Assembly (NCBI RefSeq): GCF_900107725.1
Contig: NZ_FNQO01000001.1
Location: 736,458 to 800,457, forward strand
Direction: 5' to 3'
From: Microbulbifer marinus
GTDB taxonomy: Bacteria > Pseudomonadota > Gammaproteobacteria > Pseudomonadales > Cellvibrionaceae
DNA: 64,000 nucleotides
Shown: positions 46,941 through 56,496 of the stretch, one piece after another
Layout: each line of letters opens with the position of its first letter
Position numbering within the stretch: position 1 is the stretch's first letter
Position numbers and translations under genes: made by a program
The notes under the pieces: model-generated
What the model was told of the DNA's origin: nothing
The model's input: the letters and a program-made list of their open reading frames with translations, nothing else
Databases searched by the model: none

Positions 46941-48547
46941 TGCAGCCGATTGATTCACAGCTGGACACGCGCTCAGCGGAATTCAACGACAATCGCCAGG
47001 CAATGCTGGCCAGCATCGCCCGCTTCCGCGAAGCGGAACAGCGCCCCATTCAGGCGGCACAGGAGAAGGCCGAACGCTACCGCAAACGCGGCCTGCTGCT
47101 GCCGCGGGAGAGACTCAACCGGCTGCTGGACCCTGGTGCGCCCTTTATCGAACTGTGCGCACTGGCGGGTTACAAACTCTATGACGACAGCGACGGCACC
47201 GGTGCCGGTGGCGGTGCCATTTGCGGTATCGGACAGGTCAGTGGTCGGCGCTGTGTCGTGCGAGTTGATAACTATGCGGTGAAAGGTGGAACCATCTCGC
47301 CGGCGGGTATGGACAAGGCCCTGCGCGTGCAGCAGATCGCGCTGGAAAATCGCCTGCCGGTGATCACGCTGGCGCAGAGCGGTGGCGCCAACCTGATGTA
47401 CGCCACCGACACCTTCGCGCCCGGCGGGCGCGGTTTCGCCAACCAGGCGCGCATGTCGGCGGCCGGAATTCCGCAGGTTACCGTGGTCCACGGCGGCGCC
47501 ACTGCGGGTGGTGCCTATCAGCCGGGCCTCTCCGACTATGTGGTGCTGGTGCGCGGCCAGACCGGCATGTACCTGGCCGGCCCGCCACTGCTGAAAGCCG
47601 CAACAGGCGAAGTCGCGAGTGAGGAGGAACTCGGTGGTGCGGAAATGCACTGCCGGCAGTCCGGCAGCGGCGACTATCTGGCGGAGAGCGATGCCGACGG
47701 AATTCGTATCGCCAGGGAGATTGTCGCGACCCTGCCCCGCCAGGAATACGCACCGCCGCTACCGGATTATGCCGAGCCGCGCTATTCGAGCGACGAACTG
47801 CTGGGCCTGATACCCGCGGACAGCAAAAAGCCCTACGACGTGCGGGAAATTCTCGCGCGCATTGCCGACGCTTCGGCGCTGCTCGACTTCAAGCCGGAAT
47901 TCGATCGCCAGACCTTCTGCGGACATATCCGCGTCGAGGGACAGGCACTCGGCGTCATCGGCAACAACGGCCCGATCACGCCGAAGGGCGCCAACAAAGC
48001 GGCGCAGTTTATTCAGCTGTGCGAGCAGAGCAACACGCCACTGCTGTTCCTGCACAACACTACGGGCTTTATGGTCGGCACCGAGGTGGAGCACCAGGGC
48101 GTGATCAAGCACGGCTCGAAAATGATTCAGGCGGTGGCGAATGCGCGCGTGCCGAAGATCAGCATCGTCGTCGGCGGTTCCTATGGCGCGGGCAACTATG
48201 CCATGTGCGGGCGCGGCTTCGACCCGCGCTTTATCTTCGCCTGGCCTAACTCCCGCACTGCGGTAATGGGCGCGGCCCAGGCCGGCAAGGTGCTGCGCAT
48301 TGTCAGCGAACAGAAAATGCAGCGGAACGGTGACGTGGATGCAGCCGCACTGGACAAACTGGAGTCGGAAACCGCCGCCTTCATGGAGGCCAATTCCGAT
48401 GCTCTGGCCTGCAGCGCCCGCCTCTGGGATGACGGCATCATCGATCCGCGGGATACGCGCAGGCTGCTGGGTATGCTGCTGGACATCTGCCGCGAAGCGG
48501 AGCAGACAAAATTACGCAACAGCACGTTCGGCGTGGCCCGATTCTGA
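46940..48547 (+). CDS. acyl-CoA carboxylase beta subunit, geranyl-CoA carboxylase (AtuC)-like
   Basis: This 535-residue carboxyltransferase subunit has the two crotonase-like halves of biotin-dependent carboxylases. The segments GARGFANQAR-type (here GGRGFANQARMSAAGIPQV), ATAGGAYQPGLSDYVV and GSYGAGNYAMCGRGFDPRF are present. The GLSDYVV and ISPAGMDKALR variants are closer, from memory, to AtuC than to the leucine-pathway LiuB. Together with the alpha subunit it would add CO2 to a branched 2-enoyl-CoA. Its ATG overlaps the SDR stop (TGATG). Confidence 0.85.
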   Translation: MQPIDSQLDTRSAEFNDNRQAMLASIARFREAEQRPIQAAQEKAERYRKRGLLLPRERLNRLLDPGAPFIELCALAGYKLYDDSDGTGAGGGAICGIGQVSGRRCVVRVDNYAVKGGTISPAGMDKALRVQQIALENRLPVITLAQSGGANLMYATDTFAPGGRGFANQARMSAAGIPQVTVVHGGATAGGAYQPGLSDYVVLVRGQTGMYLAGPPLLKAATGEVASEEELGGAEMHCRQSGSGDYLAESDADGIRIAREIVATLPRQEYAPPLPDYAEPRYSSDELLGLIPADSKKPYDVREILARIADASALLDFKPEFDRQTFCGHIRVEGQALGVIGNNGPITPKGANKAAQFIQLCEQSNTPLLFLHNTTGFMVGTEVEHQGVIKHGSKMIQAVANARVPKISIVVGGSYGAGNYAMCGRGFDPRFIFAWPNSRTAVMGAAQAGKVLRIVSEQKMQRNGDVDAAALDKLESETAAFMEANSDALACSARLWDDGIIDPRDTRRLLGMLLDICREAEQTKLRNSTFGVARF

Positions 48548-48603
48548 CCGCCGGCAGCAAACGCCATTTAAAGACAGGCACAGGAATAGCGGAGACAACA
48601 ATA

Positions 48604-49770
48604 ATGATACTGACCGACGAACACCGGGAGCTGCAGCGCACCGTGCGCAACTTTGTGCAGCAGGAAATCAACCCCAATGTGCCCGAGTGGGAAAAGGCCG
48701 GCGCCTTCCCGATCCGCGAAATATTTCAGAGCCTGGGCAAACTGGGCCTGCTCGGTATCAGCAAGTCACCCACCTACGGCGGTCTCGGTCTCGACTTCAG
48801 TTACGAGACGGTATTTCTCGAGGAGCTAGGCGGAGCTCACTGTGGCGGCGTACCGCTATCCATCGCCGTGCAGACCTCGATGTGTACGCCGGCGCTGGCG
48901 AACTTTGCCAGCGACGCACTGCGCGAACAGTTCCTGGCCCCGGCGATCCGCGGTGAAATGGTCGGCGCCATCGCCGTATCCGAGCCCGGCGCCGGCTCCG
49001 ATGTCGCCGCGATCAAGACCACTGCGGTGCCGGATAATGGCGACTACCTCGTCAACGGCAGCAAGATGTGGATTACCAACGCCCCCTGTGCCGATTTTTT
49101 CTGCACGCTGGTCAATACCGGCGACGGCAAGGCGCACCGCAATAAATCCCTGCTGATCATTCCGGCCAAGACACCGGGCGTGCGCGTGGGGCAGAAGCTC
49201 GACAAGCTCGGCATGCGCTCGTCGGAGACCGCGCCGGTATTCTTCGACAATGTGCGGGTACCGCAGAGCAATCGCATCGGCGACGAAGGCGCCGGCTTCC
49301 TGCTGCAAATGCTGCAGTTCCAGGAGGAGCGACTCGCCGGCGCCGCGCTGACGATCAAGGGTCTGGAGAACTGCGTCACCAGCACCATCGACTATGTGCG
49401 CGACCGTCACGCCTTCGATGCACCGCTGCTGAACAACCAGACGGTGCACTTCGCGCTGGCCGAAATGCAGACCGAAGTGGAGTGCCTGCGCGCGCTGACC
49501 TGGCAGGCAGTGGAGGCCTATGTGCAGGGTGAGGACGTCACCACTCTCGCCTCCATGGCCAAACTCAAGGCCGGCCGCCTGAGCCGCAGCATCCCCGACC
49601 AGTGCCTGCAGTTCTGGGGCGGGATGGGGTATATCGAAGAGACCTCCATCAACCGCGCCTACCGCGACAGCCGCCTGACCGCGATCGGCGGCGGTGCTGA
49701 CGAAGTGATGCTCGGCATCATCTGCAAGCTGATGGGCATACTGCCGGGCAAGCGCAAATCTTCCGAGTGA
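48604..49770 (+). CDS. acyl-CoA dehydrogenase, citronellyl-CoA dehydrogenase (AtuD)-like
   Basis: This 388-residue FAD enzyme has the ACAD signatures AVSEPGAGSDVA and SKMWITNAP. The recalled AtuD sequence of P. aeruginosa matches strongly in the N-terminus (EWEKAGAFPIREIF), MLQFQEERL, ASMAKLKAGRLSR and the unusual C-terminal end MLGIICKLMGILPGKRK. The catalytic glutamate position of ordinary ACADs is not obvious in the usual place, and the active base may differ. It would dehydrogenate citronellyl-CoA or a similar branched acyl-CoA. It lies 56 bp after the carboxylase beta gene. Confidence 0.85.
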   Translation: MILTDEHRELQRTVRNFVQQEINPNVPEWEKAGAFPIREIFQSLGKLGLLGISKSPTYGGLGLDFSYETVFLEELGGAHCGGVPLSIAVQTSMCTPALANFASDALREQFLAPAIRGEMVGAIAVSEPGAGSDVAAIKTTAVPDNGDYLVNGSKMWITNAPCADFFCTLVNTGDGKAHRNKSLLIIPAKTPGVRVGQKLDKLGMRSSETAPVFFDNVRVPQSNRIGDEGAGFLLQMLQFQEERLAGAALTIKGLENCVTSTIDYVRDRHAFDAPLLNNQTVHFALAEMQTEVECLRALTWQAVEAYVQGEDVTTLASMAKLKAGRLSRSIPDQCLQFWGGMGYIEETSINRAYRDSRLTAIGGGADEVMLGIICKLMGILPGKRKSSE

Positions 49771-49782
49771 GGCGATCTCCAC

Positions 49783-50586
49783 ATGCAAACGATCATCAGT
49801 GAAAGGCAGGGTATTGCCCAGATCGTAACACTGAACCGGCCACAGCAGCGCAACGCTATCAGCCTGCAAATGGTGGACGAATTACTGCAGCAACTGGAAC
49901 TGGCGGAACAGGACCCGGCGCTGCGCGCACTGGTGCTGCGCGGCAGTGGTGGCAACTTCTGTGCTGGCGGAGATATCGGCGACATGCTCACCGCACAACA
50001 GAGCGCGGCCGACGGCGACAGCGATGCCTTCTATCGGCTTAACCGCCGCTTCGGTGAACTGCTGCAACAATTCAATCGCACGCCGCTGGTGGTCATTGCG
50101 GTACTCGATGGCGCGGTGATGGGCGGCGGCTTCGGTCTCGCCTGTACCGCAGACATCGCCATCGCCACTGGCAACACAAAATTCGCCCTGCCGGAGACAC
50201 GGCTGGGTCTGCCGCCAGCGCAAATCGCCCCCTTCGTGGTACGCCGTGTGGGCCTGTCCCAGGCCCGCCGCCTGGCACTCAGCGGCGCGACGGTCGATGC
50301 GCAACTGGCACTGGCCATCGGCCTGGTACATCAGGTTGTCGATGGACAGGATGGGCTGGAGCAGGCAGTGGAATCCCAGCTGCAGGCAATCCGTGCCTGC
50401 GCGCCCAATGCACTGGCGACGACCAAACAGATACTGCTGGCAAGCGCAAACCTGCCCGGTGACGAAGAGCTGAGTATGGTTCTGGACCAGGGCGCGCAAG
50501 CGTTTGCCGCGGCAATTCAGAGTCACGAAGGCCGCGAGGGCGCGCGCGCCTTTGTGGAAAAACGTGCGGCGGAGTGGCAGAGCTGA
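49783..50586 (+). CDS. enoyl-CoA hydratase (AtuE-like, isohexenylglutaconyl-CoA hydratase type)
   Basis: This 267-residue crotonase has the oxyanion-hole segments GSGGNFCAGGDIGDM and DGAVMGGGFGLACTADIAIA, and KFALPETRLGLPPAQIAPFV. In the methylglutaconyl/isohexenylglutaconyl-CoA hydratase group the catalytic acids lie in related positions. It would hydrate the carboxylated 2-enoyl-CoA to a 3-hydroxy-3-alkylglutaryl-CoA. Its stop overlaps the alpha-subunit start by 1 bp, and it starts 12 bp after the dehydrogenase gene. Confidence 0.85.
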   Translation: MQTIISERQGIAQIVTLNRPQQRNAISLQMVDELLQQLELAEQDPALRALVLRGSGGNFCAGGDIGDMLTAQQSAADGDSDAFYRLNRRFGELLQQFNRTPLVVIAVLDGAVMGGGFGLACTADIAIATGNTKFALPETRLGLPPAQIAPFVVRRVGLSQARRLALSGATVDAQLALAIGLVHQVVDGQDGLEQAVESQLQAIRACAPNALATTKQILLASANLPGDEELSMVLDQGAQAFAAAIQSHEGREGARAFVEKRAAEWQS

Positions 50587-52574
50587 TGTCGACATCCCCT
50601 ACCCTGCTGGTCGCCAACCGCGGCGAAATCGCCTGCCGCATTCTGGGCACCGCCCGCACCGAAGGCTACCGCACGGTGGCGATCTACAGCGAACCGGACC
50701 GACAGGCACTGCATACCCGGAGCGCCGACTGCGCCGTAGCGATTGGCGGCCACACGCCGGCCGAGTCCTATCTGGATATCGACAAAATCATTGCCGCCGC
50801 GCAGCGCTCCGGAGCGACCGCCGTGCACCCCGGTTACGGTTTCCTGGCCGAAAATGCCGAATTTGCCCGCGCCTGTGCCGACAACGGCCTGCAGTTTATC
50901 GGCCCGAACGCCGACGTCATCGAGCTGATGGGCAACAAGCGCAATGCCAAGGATTTTGTTGCCCGCGCCGGTGTGCCCTGTATCCCGGGCTTTCAGGGTT
51001 CGCAGGACGACGTCGTGCTAACCAGCGAAGCGGAGAAGATCGGCTATCCGCTGATGATCAAGGCCGCCGCCGGGGGCGGCGGTCGCGGCATGCGCCTGGT
51101 GCACGAGGCCGCGGATATCGGCGCGCAGTTGCGCTCGGCCCGCAGCGAGGCCCTCAGTGCTTTCGGCAGTGACGAAATCATTCTGGAGAAGGCGTTACTC
51201 GATGCGCGCCATATCGAGATTCAGGTCTTTGCCGACGATTGCGGCAATGTGATCCATCTCGGCGAGCGCGACTGCTCCATTCAACGCCGCCATCAGAAGA
51301 TCATCGAGGAATCACCGTCGCCGGCCGTCGACGCGGACCTGCGGCACAGAATGGGCAGCGCCGCCGTGGCCGCAGCGCAAGCCTGTGGCTATCTGGGTGC
51401 CGGCACGGTGGAGTTCCTGCTCGACAGCGACGGCGAATTTTATTTTCTCGAGATGAACACCCGCCTGCAGGTCGAGCACCCGGTCACCGAAATGGTCACC
51501 GGCTTCGACCTGGTAGCCTGGCAGCTGGCGGTCGCGCGCGGCGAACCGCTGCCGGTTTCCCAGGAGCAGGTGTCGCACAACGGTCATGCCATCGAAGTGC
51601 GCCTCTATGCCGAGGACCCGCAAAACCAGTTCCTGCCACAGACCGGACGCATTCACCACTGGCAGGAGCCCGCCGGCGAGGGCATCCGCATCGACCACGC
51701 CCTGTCCGCGGGCGCGGAAGTGTCGCCCTACTATGACCCGATGCTGGGCAAGCTGATTGCCTGGGGGCAGGACCGCGAAGAGGCGCGCCGCCGACTCCAT
51801 CACGCCATTGGCAAACTGCAGCTGATAGGCCCGAAAAACAATCTGCACTTTCTGCGTACGCTGCTGGAGCAGCCGGCATTTATCGCCGGTAGCGCCGATA
51901 CCAGTTTTCTGGAGAAATCGTTTTCCTATAGCCCGCCGCCGGAACCGGCAGCGGCTACGCTGGCTGTCGCCACCGCGCTGCTGCACGCGCAATATCTGTC
52001 CGCGCTTGACCTGCGCAGCGGTCGCGCAAACTGGCGCAGCGGTGACAACAGCCTGCCACTGCACTACCGCCTGCGATGCGAAACGCGGGAATTCGACTGC
52101 CAGTTGTTCTGTCTCGGTGAGCAGCGCTATCGGATTGCCGTCGACAACGGCCATTCCGCGATCGAAATCCTGCGACTGGACGACGACGCTGCGCGGCTGC
52201 TGATCGACGGTATGGAATCCACACAGACTTTTATGCGAGTCGGCCCTGATCTCTACCTGCTGAGCGATGCCCGGCAATGGCGGTTCGCCGATATCACCTA
52301 TGCGCCGGCACGCGCGCTGCAGGGACAGGGCAGCGGCCGCATTACCGCGCCGATGGATGGCTGTATCGTGGCGATTCATGTGCAGGCCGAGCAGACCGTC
52401 CGCCGCGGCGACACCATTGCCGTGATGGAGGCGATGAAAATGGAGCACCCGCTGAAGGCCGATCGCGATGGCACCATCGTCAAGCTGGCGGCAACCACCG
52501 GCGATCAGGTCCGCGGCGGTCAGCTGCTGGTGCAGATAGAGCCGGCGGAAATAGCCACCGGCGCCACATCCTAG
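50586..52574 (+). CDS. acyl-CoA carboxylase alpha subunit with biotin carboxyl carrier domain (AtuF-like)
   Basis: This 662-residue protein has the biotin carboxylase domain (residues 1-445, ATP-grasp with KAAAGGGGRGMR and EMNTRLQVEHPVTE), a linker domain (about 450-580) and a C-terminal biotinyl domain with EAMKMEH, where Lys618 is biotinylated. It pairs with the carboxylase beta subunit. The ATG at 50586 overlaps the hydratase TGA by one base; the frame extends four codons upstream. It is the AtuF/MccA-type subunit; substrate is set by the beta subunit. Confidence 0.93.
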   Translation: MSTSPTLLVANRGEIACRILGTARTEGYRTVAIYSEPDRQALHTRSADCAVAIGGHTPAESYLDIDKIIAAAQRSGATAVHPGYGFLAENAEFARACADNGLQFIGPNADVIELMGNKRNAKDFVARAGVPCIPGFQGSQDDVVLTSEAEKIGYPLMIKAAAGGGGRGMRLVHEAADIGAQLRSARSEALSAFGSDEIILEKALLDARHIEIQVFADDCGNVIHLGERDCSIQRRHQKIIEESPSPAVDADLRHRMGSAAVAAAQACGYLGAGTVEFLLDSDGEFYFLEMNTRLQVEHPVTEMVTGFDLVAWQLAVARGEPLPVSQEQVSHNGHAIEVRLYAEDPQNQFLPQTGRIHHWQEPAGEGIRIDHALSAGAEVSPYYDPMLGKLIAWGQDREEARRRLHHAIGKLQLIGPKNNLHFLRTLLEQPAFIAGSADTSFLEKSFSYSPPPEPAAATLAVATALLHAQYLSALDLRSGRANWRSGDNSLPLHYRLRCETREFDCQLFCLGEQRYRIAVDNGHSAIEILRLDDDAARLLIDGMESTQTFMRVGPDLYLLSDARQWRFADITYAPARALQGQGSGRITAPMDGCIVAIHVQAEQTVRRGDTIAVMEAMKMEHPLKADRDGTIVKLAATTGDQVRGGQLLVQIEPAEIATGATS

Positions 52575-52585
52575 AGGATCCCGCA

Positions 52586-53749
52586 GTGTACGATATCGAT
52601 GCCACCCGCCCCGCCAGCCCGTTCTATAACGACAGCCACCAGCAGTGGCGACAACAACTGCGGCGATTTGTCGATCGGGAAATTATGCCCTACGTCGACC
52701 AGTGGGATGAGGAGTGCGCCCTACCGGCAGAGCTGTGGCGCAAGGCCGCCGACGTCGGGCTACTGCAGATGGGTTACCCGGAAAACTACGGCGGTATTGA
52801 GGCGGATTGTTTCCACACCATCGTCGCTGCCGAGGAGCTGGCGCGCTGCGGCGCGGGCGGCCTCTACGCCAGCCTGATGGTCCACGGCATCGCCCTGCCC
52901 CCGCTGGTGCATTACGGCAGCGAGGCGCTGAAAGACCAGGTCATTCCACAGGTATTGGCGGGCGAAAAACATATTTCGCTGGCCGTGACCGAGCCCGGCG
53001 CCGGTTCGGATGTCGCCAACCTGCAGTGTCGCGCGGTACGCGATGGTGACGATTACCTGGTCAGCGGCGAAAAAACCTTTATCACCGGCGGCATGCGCGC
53101 CAACTGGTTTACCGCCGCAGTCAGGACGGGCGGCGACGGCTTCGGCGGTCTCTCGCTGTTGCTAATACCCGCCGATGCCGACGGCGTGAGCCGGCACCAG
53201 CTGGATAAAAAGCAGGGCTGGTGGTGCTCGGATACCGCGAGTATTTTCTTCGATCATGTGCGGGTGCCAGCGGCCAACCTGATCGGTGAAGAGAACCAGG
53301 GCTTTCTGCCGATAGTGCATAACTTCAACCGCGAACGCCTAGGCATTGCCGCGTCCTGCGTCGAATACAGCCGCGTCTGCCTGCATGAGGCCATCGAGTG
53401 GGCACAGCAGCGTGAGACATTCGGCAAGCGGCTGGCGAACCACCAGGTAATCCGCCACAAATTCGCGCAGATGCTGCAGCGCATCAATGCGACCCAGTCG
53501 TATCTGGAACTGTGTGCCTGGGCCGAGGAACAGCAGCAGTTGAAAGTCGCGGATGTGGCCCTGCTCAAGGTACAGGCAACCGAGACGCTGGAATTCTGTG
53601 CGCGCGAAGCCATGCAAGTCATCGGCGGCGCCAGTTACATGCGCGGTAGCCGCACAGAACGGATTTACCGGGAAGTCAGGGTCAACGCCATCGGCGGCGG
53701 CTCAGAGGAAATACTGCGGGATCTGGCAGCGCGGCAGATGGGAATTTAA
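52586..53749 (+). CDS. second acyl-CoA dehydrogenase of the atu-like cluster
   Basis: This 387-residue ACAD has AVTEPGAGSDVAN, ETFGKRLANHQVIRHKFAQM and QVIGGASYMRGSRTERIYREVRVNAIGGGSEEI (three segments), as in long-chain or branched-chain dehydrogenases. It has no counterpart in the described Pseudomonas atu operon order I recall, so it may act further down the side chain. The GTG at 52586 has GAGG 7 bp upstream and lies 11 bp after the alpha subunit stop. It ends the operon; no terminator hairpin is evident in the following 70 bp. Confidence 0.88.
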   Translation: MYDIDATRPASPFYNDSHQQWRQQLRRFVDREIMPYVDQWDEECALPAELWRKAADVGLLQMGYPENYGGIEADCFHTIVAAEELARCGAGGLYASLMVHGIALPPLVHYGSEALKDQVIPQVLAGEKHISLAVTEPGAGSDVANLQCRAVRDGDDYLVSGEKTFITGGMRANWFTAAVRTGGDGFGGLSLLLIPADADGVSRHQLDKKQGWWCSDTASIFFDHVRVPAANLIGEENQGFLPIVHNFNRERLGIAASCVEYSRVCLHEAIEWAQQRETFGKRLANHQVIRHKFAQMLQRINATQSYLELCAWAEEQQQLKVADVALLKVQATETLEFCAREAMQVIGGASYMRGSRTERIYREVRVNAIGGGSEEILRDLAARQMGI

Positions 53750-53818
53750 TCAGGCACGCGCTGGAGACCCTCGGTTTCCAAGCGCGGTGCTGGAGGGCGC
53801 CATAAACGACGGGCTAAA

Positions 53819-55297
53819 TCAACGGGCGTCCCCATCCCAGACGCCATGCTCTATCCCCTTAATGTCATACTTGCGCGCATCGAACACCGGTTCGACGATC
53901 CCTTTCGCCCGCTGCGCCTCGTAATCTCCCAGCACCTTAAAGGCCACGCCCGACAGCAGTAGTATCGCCAACAGGTTTGCCGTGGCCATAAAGCCCATGG
54001 ACATATCGGCCATATTCCACAGCAGTGCAAAGTTCTCCGAACTGCCACTGTACGCAACCCATGCACCAAACAATATGAACAGGATGTAGAGCGCCCGGTA
54101 GCAGAAAATCGAAAATCGCGTGTGCCACAGGTAGAAGATGTTGGTTTCCGCGTAGTAGTAGTTGGCGATGATCGACGTGAATGCAAAAAATATCAGTGCG
54201 AGCGCGATAAAGCCGCCGCCCCAGGCGCCCAGCTCACTGGCGAGCGCGTCCTGGGTCAGGGTCACGCCCTCAACATTGCCCACCATATGCACGTCGGCCA
54301 GCAGGATAATCGCCGCCGTCGCCGTGCAGATCAGAATGGTATCGAGAAACACCGAGGCCATCTGCACATAGCCCTGTACCACCGGATGTTTCACATCCGC
54401 CGCGGCGCCGACGTTCGGGGAAGAGCCCATACCCGCCTCGTTGGAAAACAGGCCGCGCTTGATGCCATTGGCCACCACGGCGCCGAAAGCCCCGGCCCCG
54501 GCCTCTTCATAGCCGAACGCGTTACCGAAGATCTGCGCGAAGACCTGCGGCAACTCCCCGAGATTCATCAGCACCACGACAAAAGCGATGGCTAGATAGG
54601 CCAGCGCCATAAACGGCACCACGATACCGGCGAAACGGCCGATCGAGTGAATACCACCAAATACAATAATCGCAGCGAGCAATGCGACCACGACACCTAC
54701 CAGCAACGGGTTGACACCCCAGGCACCGTGAATGGCCGATGCCATCGCATTGGACTGCACCGCGTTGAAGAAGAACCCGAAGCAGATGATCAAAAAGATC
54801 GAGAACAATACCGCAAGCCACTTCCACTGCTTGCCGAGCCCCTTCTCGATGTAATAGGCCGGGCCGCCGCGGAAGGTACCGTGCTCTTCGCCACGCTCCT
54901 TGAAGGTCTGCGCCAGCGTGTTCTCGATAAAACTGGTAGCCATGCCAACCCAGGCGACGATCCACATCCAGAAAACCGCACCCGGCCCGCCCGCGGTGAT
55001 CGCAACCGCGACACCGGCGATATTGCCGGTGCCGACACGGGCGGCGGCACTGGTGGCAAACGCCTGAAAGGCGGAAACGGAATCGTAGTGCTCTTTGTGA
55101 AAGCTGCGCTTCATCACCATCAGCATGTGGCCGAAATGGCGAAACTGGATAAAGCGGCTGTGCCAGGAGAAGTAGAGCCCCGCCGGCAACAGGCCGGCAA
55201 TCAATATGCCGAGCCACCAGATGCCGCCGATGCCTCCCCAGGTGATCGAATTACCCCAGCCGACAAAGCTGGCGAGGGTGTCCAGAAAGCCTTGCAT
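53819..55297 (-). CDS. AGCS-family sodium:alanine/glycine symporter
   Basis: This 492-residue inner-membrane transporter has about eleven helices and the family motifs AARVGTGNIAGVAVAITAGGPGAVFWMW near the N-terminus and GLFSNEAGMGSSPNVGAAADV in the middle. It imports alanine, glycine or related small amino acids with Na+. GGGAG precedes the ATG. It lies 150 bp downstream of the BKACE gene on the same strand, so it could be on the same transcript. The two being co-regulated is inference. Confidence 0.93.
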   Translation of the reverse strand: MQGFLDTLASFVGWGNSITWGGIGGIWWLGILIAGLLPAGLYFSWHSRFIQFRHFGHMLMVMKRSFHKEHYDSVSAFQAFATSAAARVGTGNIAGVAVAITAGGPGAVFWMWIVAWVGMATSFIENTLAQTFKERGEEHGTFRGGPAYYIEKGLGKQWKWLAVLFSIFLIICFGFFFNAVQSNAMASAIHGAWGVNPLLVGVVVALLAAIIVFGGIHSIGRFAGIVVPFMALAYLAIAFVVVLMNLGELPQVFAQIFGNAFGYEEAGAGAFGAVVANGIKRGLFSNEAGMGSSPNVGAAADVKHPVVQGYVQMASVFLDTILICTATAAIILLADVHMVGNVEGVTLTQDALASELGAWGGGFIALALIFFAFTSIIANYYYAETNIFYLWHTRFSIFCYRALYILFILFGAWVAYSGSSENFALLWNMADMSMGFMATANLLAILLLSGVAFKVLGDYEAQRAKGIVEPVFDARKYDIKGIEHGVWDGDAR

Positions 55298-55447
55298 CGC
55301 CTGCTCCCGCCAATGACTGCACTAGATGCCAGCGCGACTGGCGCAGAAAATTACGTTCTGTATAAAGCCTAGTCGAGAAGCGAAAAAAGGAATGAAATAG
55401 GTGTGGCCCGGCGGTCGGCAAAACGCGACCGCCGGAATTGCGCAGGA

Positions 55448-56302
55448 TTAAAGGAAGATTTCGCGGGCCCGCTGTGGGGATACCACCTTGCGCCCGCACT
55501 CCTCGGCGACACCGACCAGGGTCTCGATCAGCTGGCCGTTGCCACTGGCGCGCTCGCCACCGGGCAGGTAAAAGGTGTCCTCGACGCCGCTGCGCAGGTG
55601 GCCGCCCAGCTCCGCGGTCTTGCGGTGCACCGGCCAGATTTCCTCGCGGCCGATCAGGGTACTCTGCCACAGGGCACCTGGCTTCATATATTTCGGCAGC
55701 AGCTGCAGCAATTCCACATCTGCCGGCATACCGGAAGCCACGCCCATCACCAGGTTGTAGTTAGGCTTTTCCACCATGCCAACCTCACTGAACATACCCA
55801 CCGAGCGCACTATACCCACGTCGAAACACTCGAACTCCGGCCGGGTGCCGGTCTCGCGACAGACCGCCAGCAGCTCCTCCACCTTGTCCACCGGGTTTTC
55901 GAACAGCATCGGCGGCCAGGCCCAGGTGCCGTTGGAGCGTACCTTGAGGTAATTGAGACTGCCGGCGTTACAGGCGGCGATTTCCGGGCGCCCGGCGCGA
56001 ATGCAATCCAGCGCCCCCTGCTGATCGCGGCCGATTGTGCCGGTAGTGAAATTCAGGATGACATCCGGACAGGCCGCGCGAATGGCATCCGCTATCGCCA
56101 GCGCCACCTGGGGATCCCAGCTGGGCAGGTGCCCTTTACCCGGCTCCTGCGCGCGAAAATGCACGTGCATCACCGAGGCGCCGGCATCGTAGGCTTCCCG
56201 CGCCGACTGCGCCATCTGTTCCGACGTTACCGGCACCGGATGCTGCTCTGGATTCGTGAGTACGCCGGTCAGGGCACAGGTAATCACCACTTCATCCGAC
56301 AT
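55448..56302 (-). CDS. beta-keto acid cleavage enzyme (BKACE, DUF849)
   Basis: This 284-residue TIM-barrel enzyme condenses a beta-keto acid with acetyl-CoA and splits it to acetoacetate and a new acyl-CoA, using zinc. The HVH motif is at residues 46-48 (MHVHFRAQEPGKG), the same positions as in characterised Kce, and the ITCALTG start and VLNFTTGTIGRD segments are typical. The ATG at 56302 has AGGAG 9 bp upstream. An 18-bp palindrome identical to the one at the tetR/SDR promoter lies 76 bp upstream. The native beta-keto acid is unknown. Confidence 0.92.
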   Translation of the reverse strand: MSDEVVITCALTGVLTNPEQHPVPVTSEQMAQSAREAYDAGASVMHVHFRAQEPGKGHLPSWDPQVALAIADAIRAACPDVILNFTTGTIGRDQQGALDCIRAGRPEIAACNAGSLNYLKVRSNGTWAWPPMLFENPVDKVEELLAVCRETGTRPEFECFDVGIVRSVGMFSEVGMVEKPNYNLVMGVASGMPADVELLQLLPKYMKPGALWQSTLIGREEIWPVHRKTAELGGHLRSGVEDTFYLPGGERASGNGQLIETLVGVAEECGRKVVSPQRAREIFL

Positions 56303-56377
56303 CACTGGCTCTCCTGAATTATCTTTATTGCGATTGCGCTGGCACCGTGCCGGATTATCGTCCGACGCCGATTTGGC

Positions 56378-56395
56378 ACCAAGCGCTTGCTTGGT
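56378..56395. promoter_or_regulatory. predicted TetR operator, copy 2
   Basis: ACCAAGCGCTTGCTTGGT, identical over 18 bp to the copy in the tetR/SDR region. It lies between the divergent BKACE and S9 peptidase genes and probably controls the former; an effect on the latter is possible. Confidence 0.75.
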
Positions 56396-56496
56396 CAAGT
56401 CAGACTAGCACAGGCGACCTAGCAGAGAAAGGCGCCTTGTAACGCCCCACACAGCCCGGCAGAATGCGCGGCAAAATCGAAGAAGGAAGCGAGGCC

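Noticed and set aside
46047..53749. The cluster as the leucine (liu) degradation operon
   Set aside because: There is no HMG-CoA lyase or MerR-type LiuR, the beta subunit has AtuC-like rather than LiuB-like motifs, and the first dehydrogenase has the AtuD-like C-terminus.
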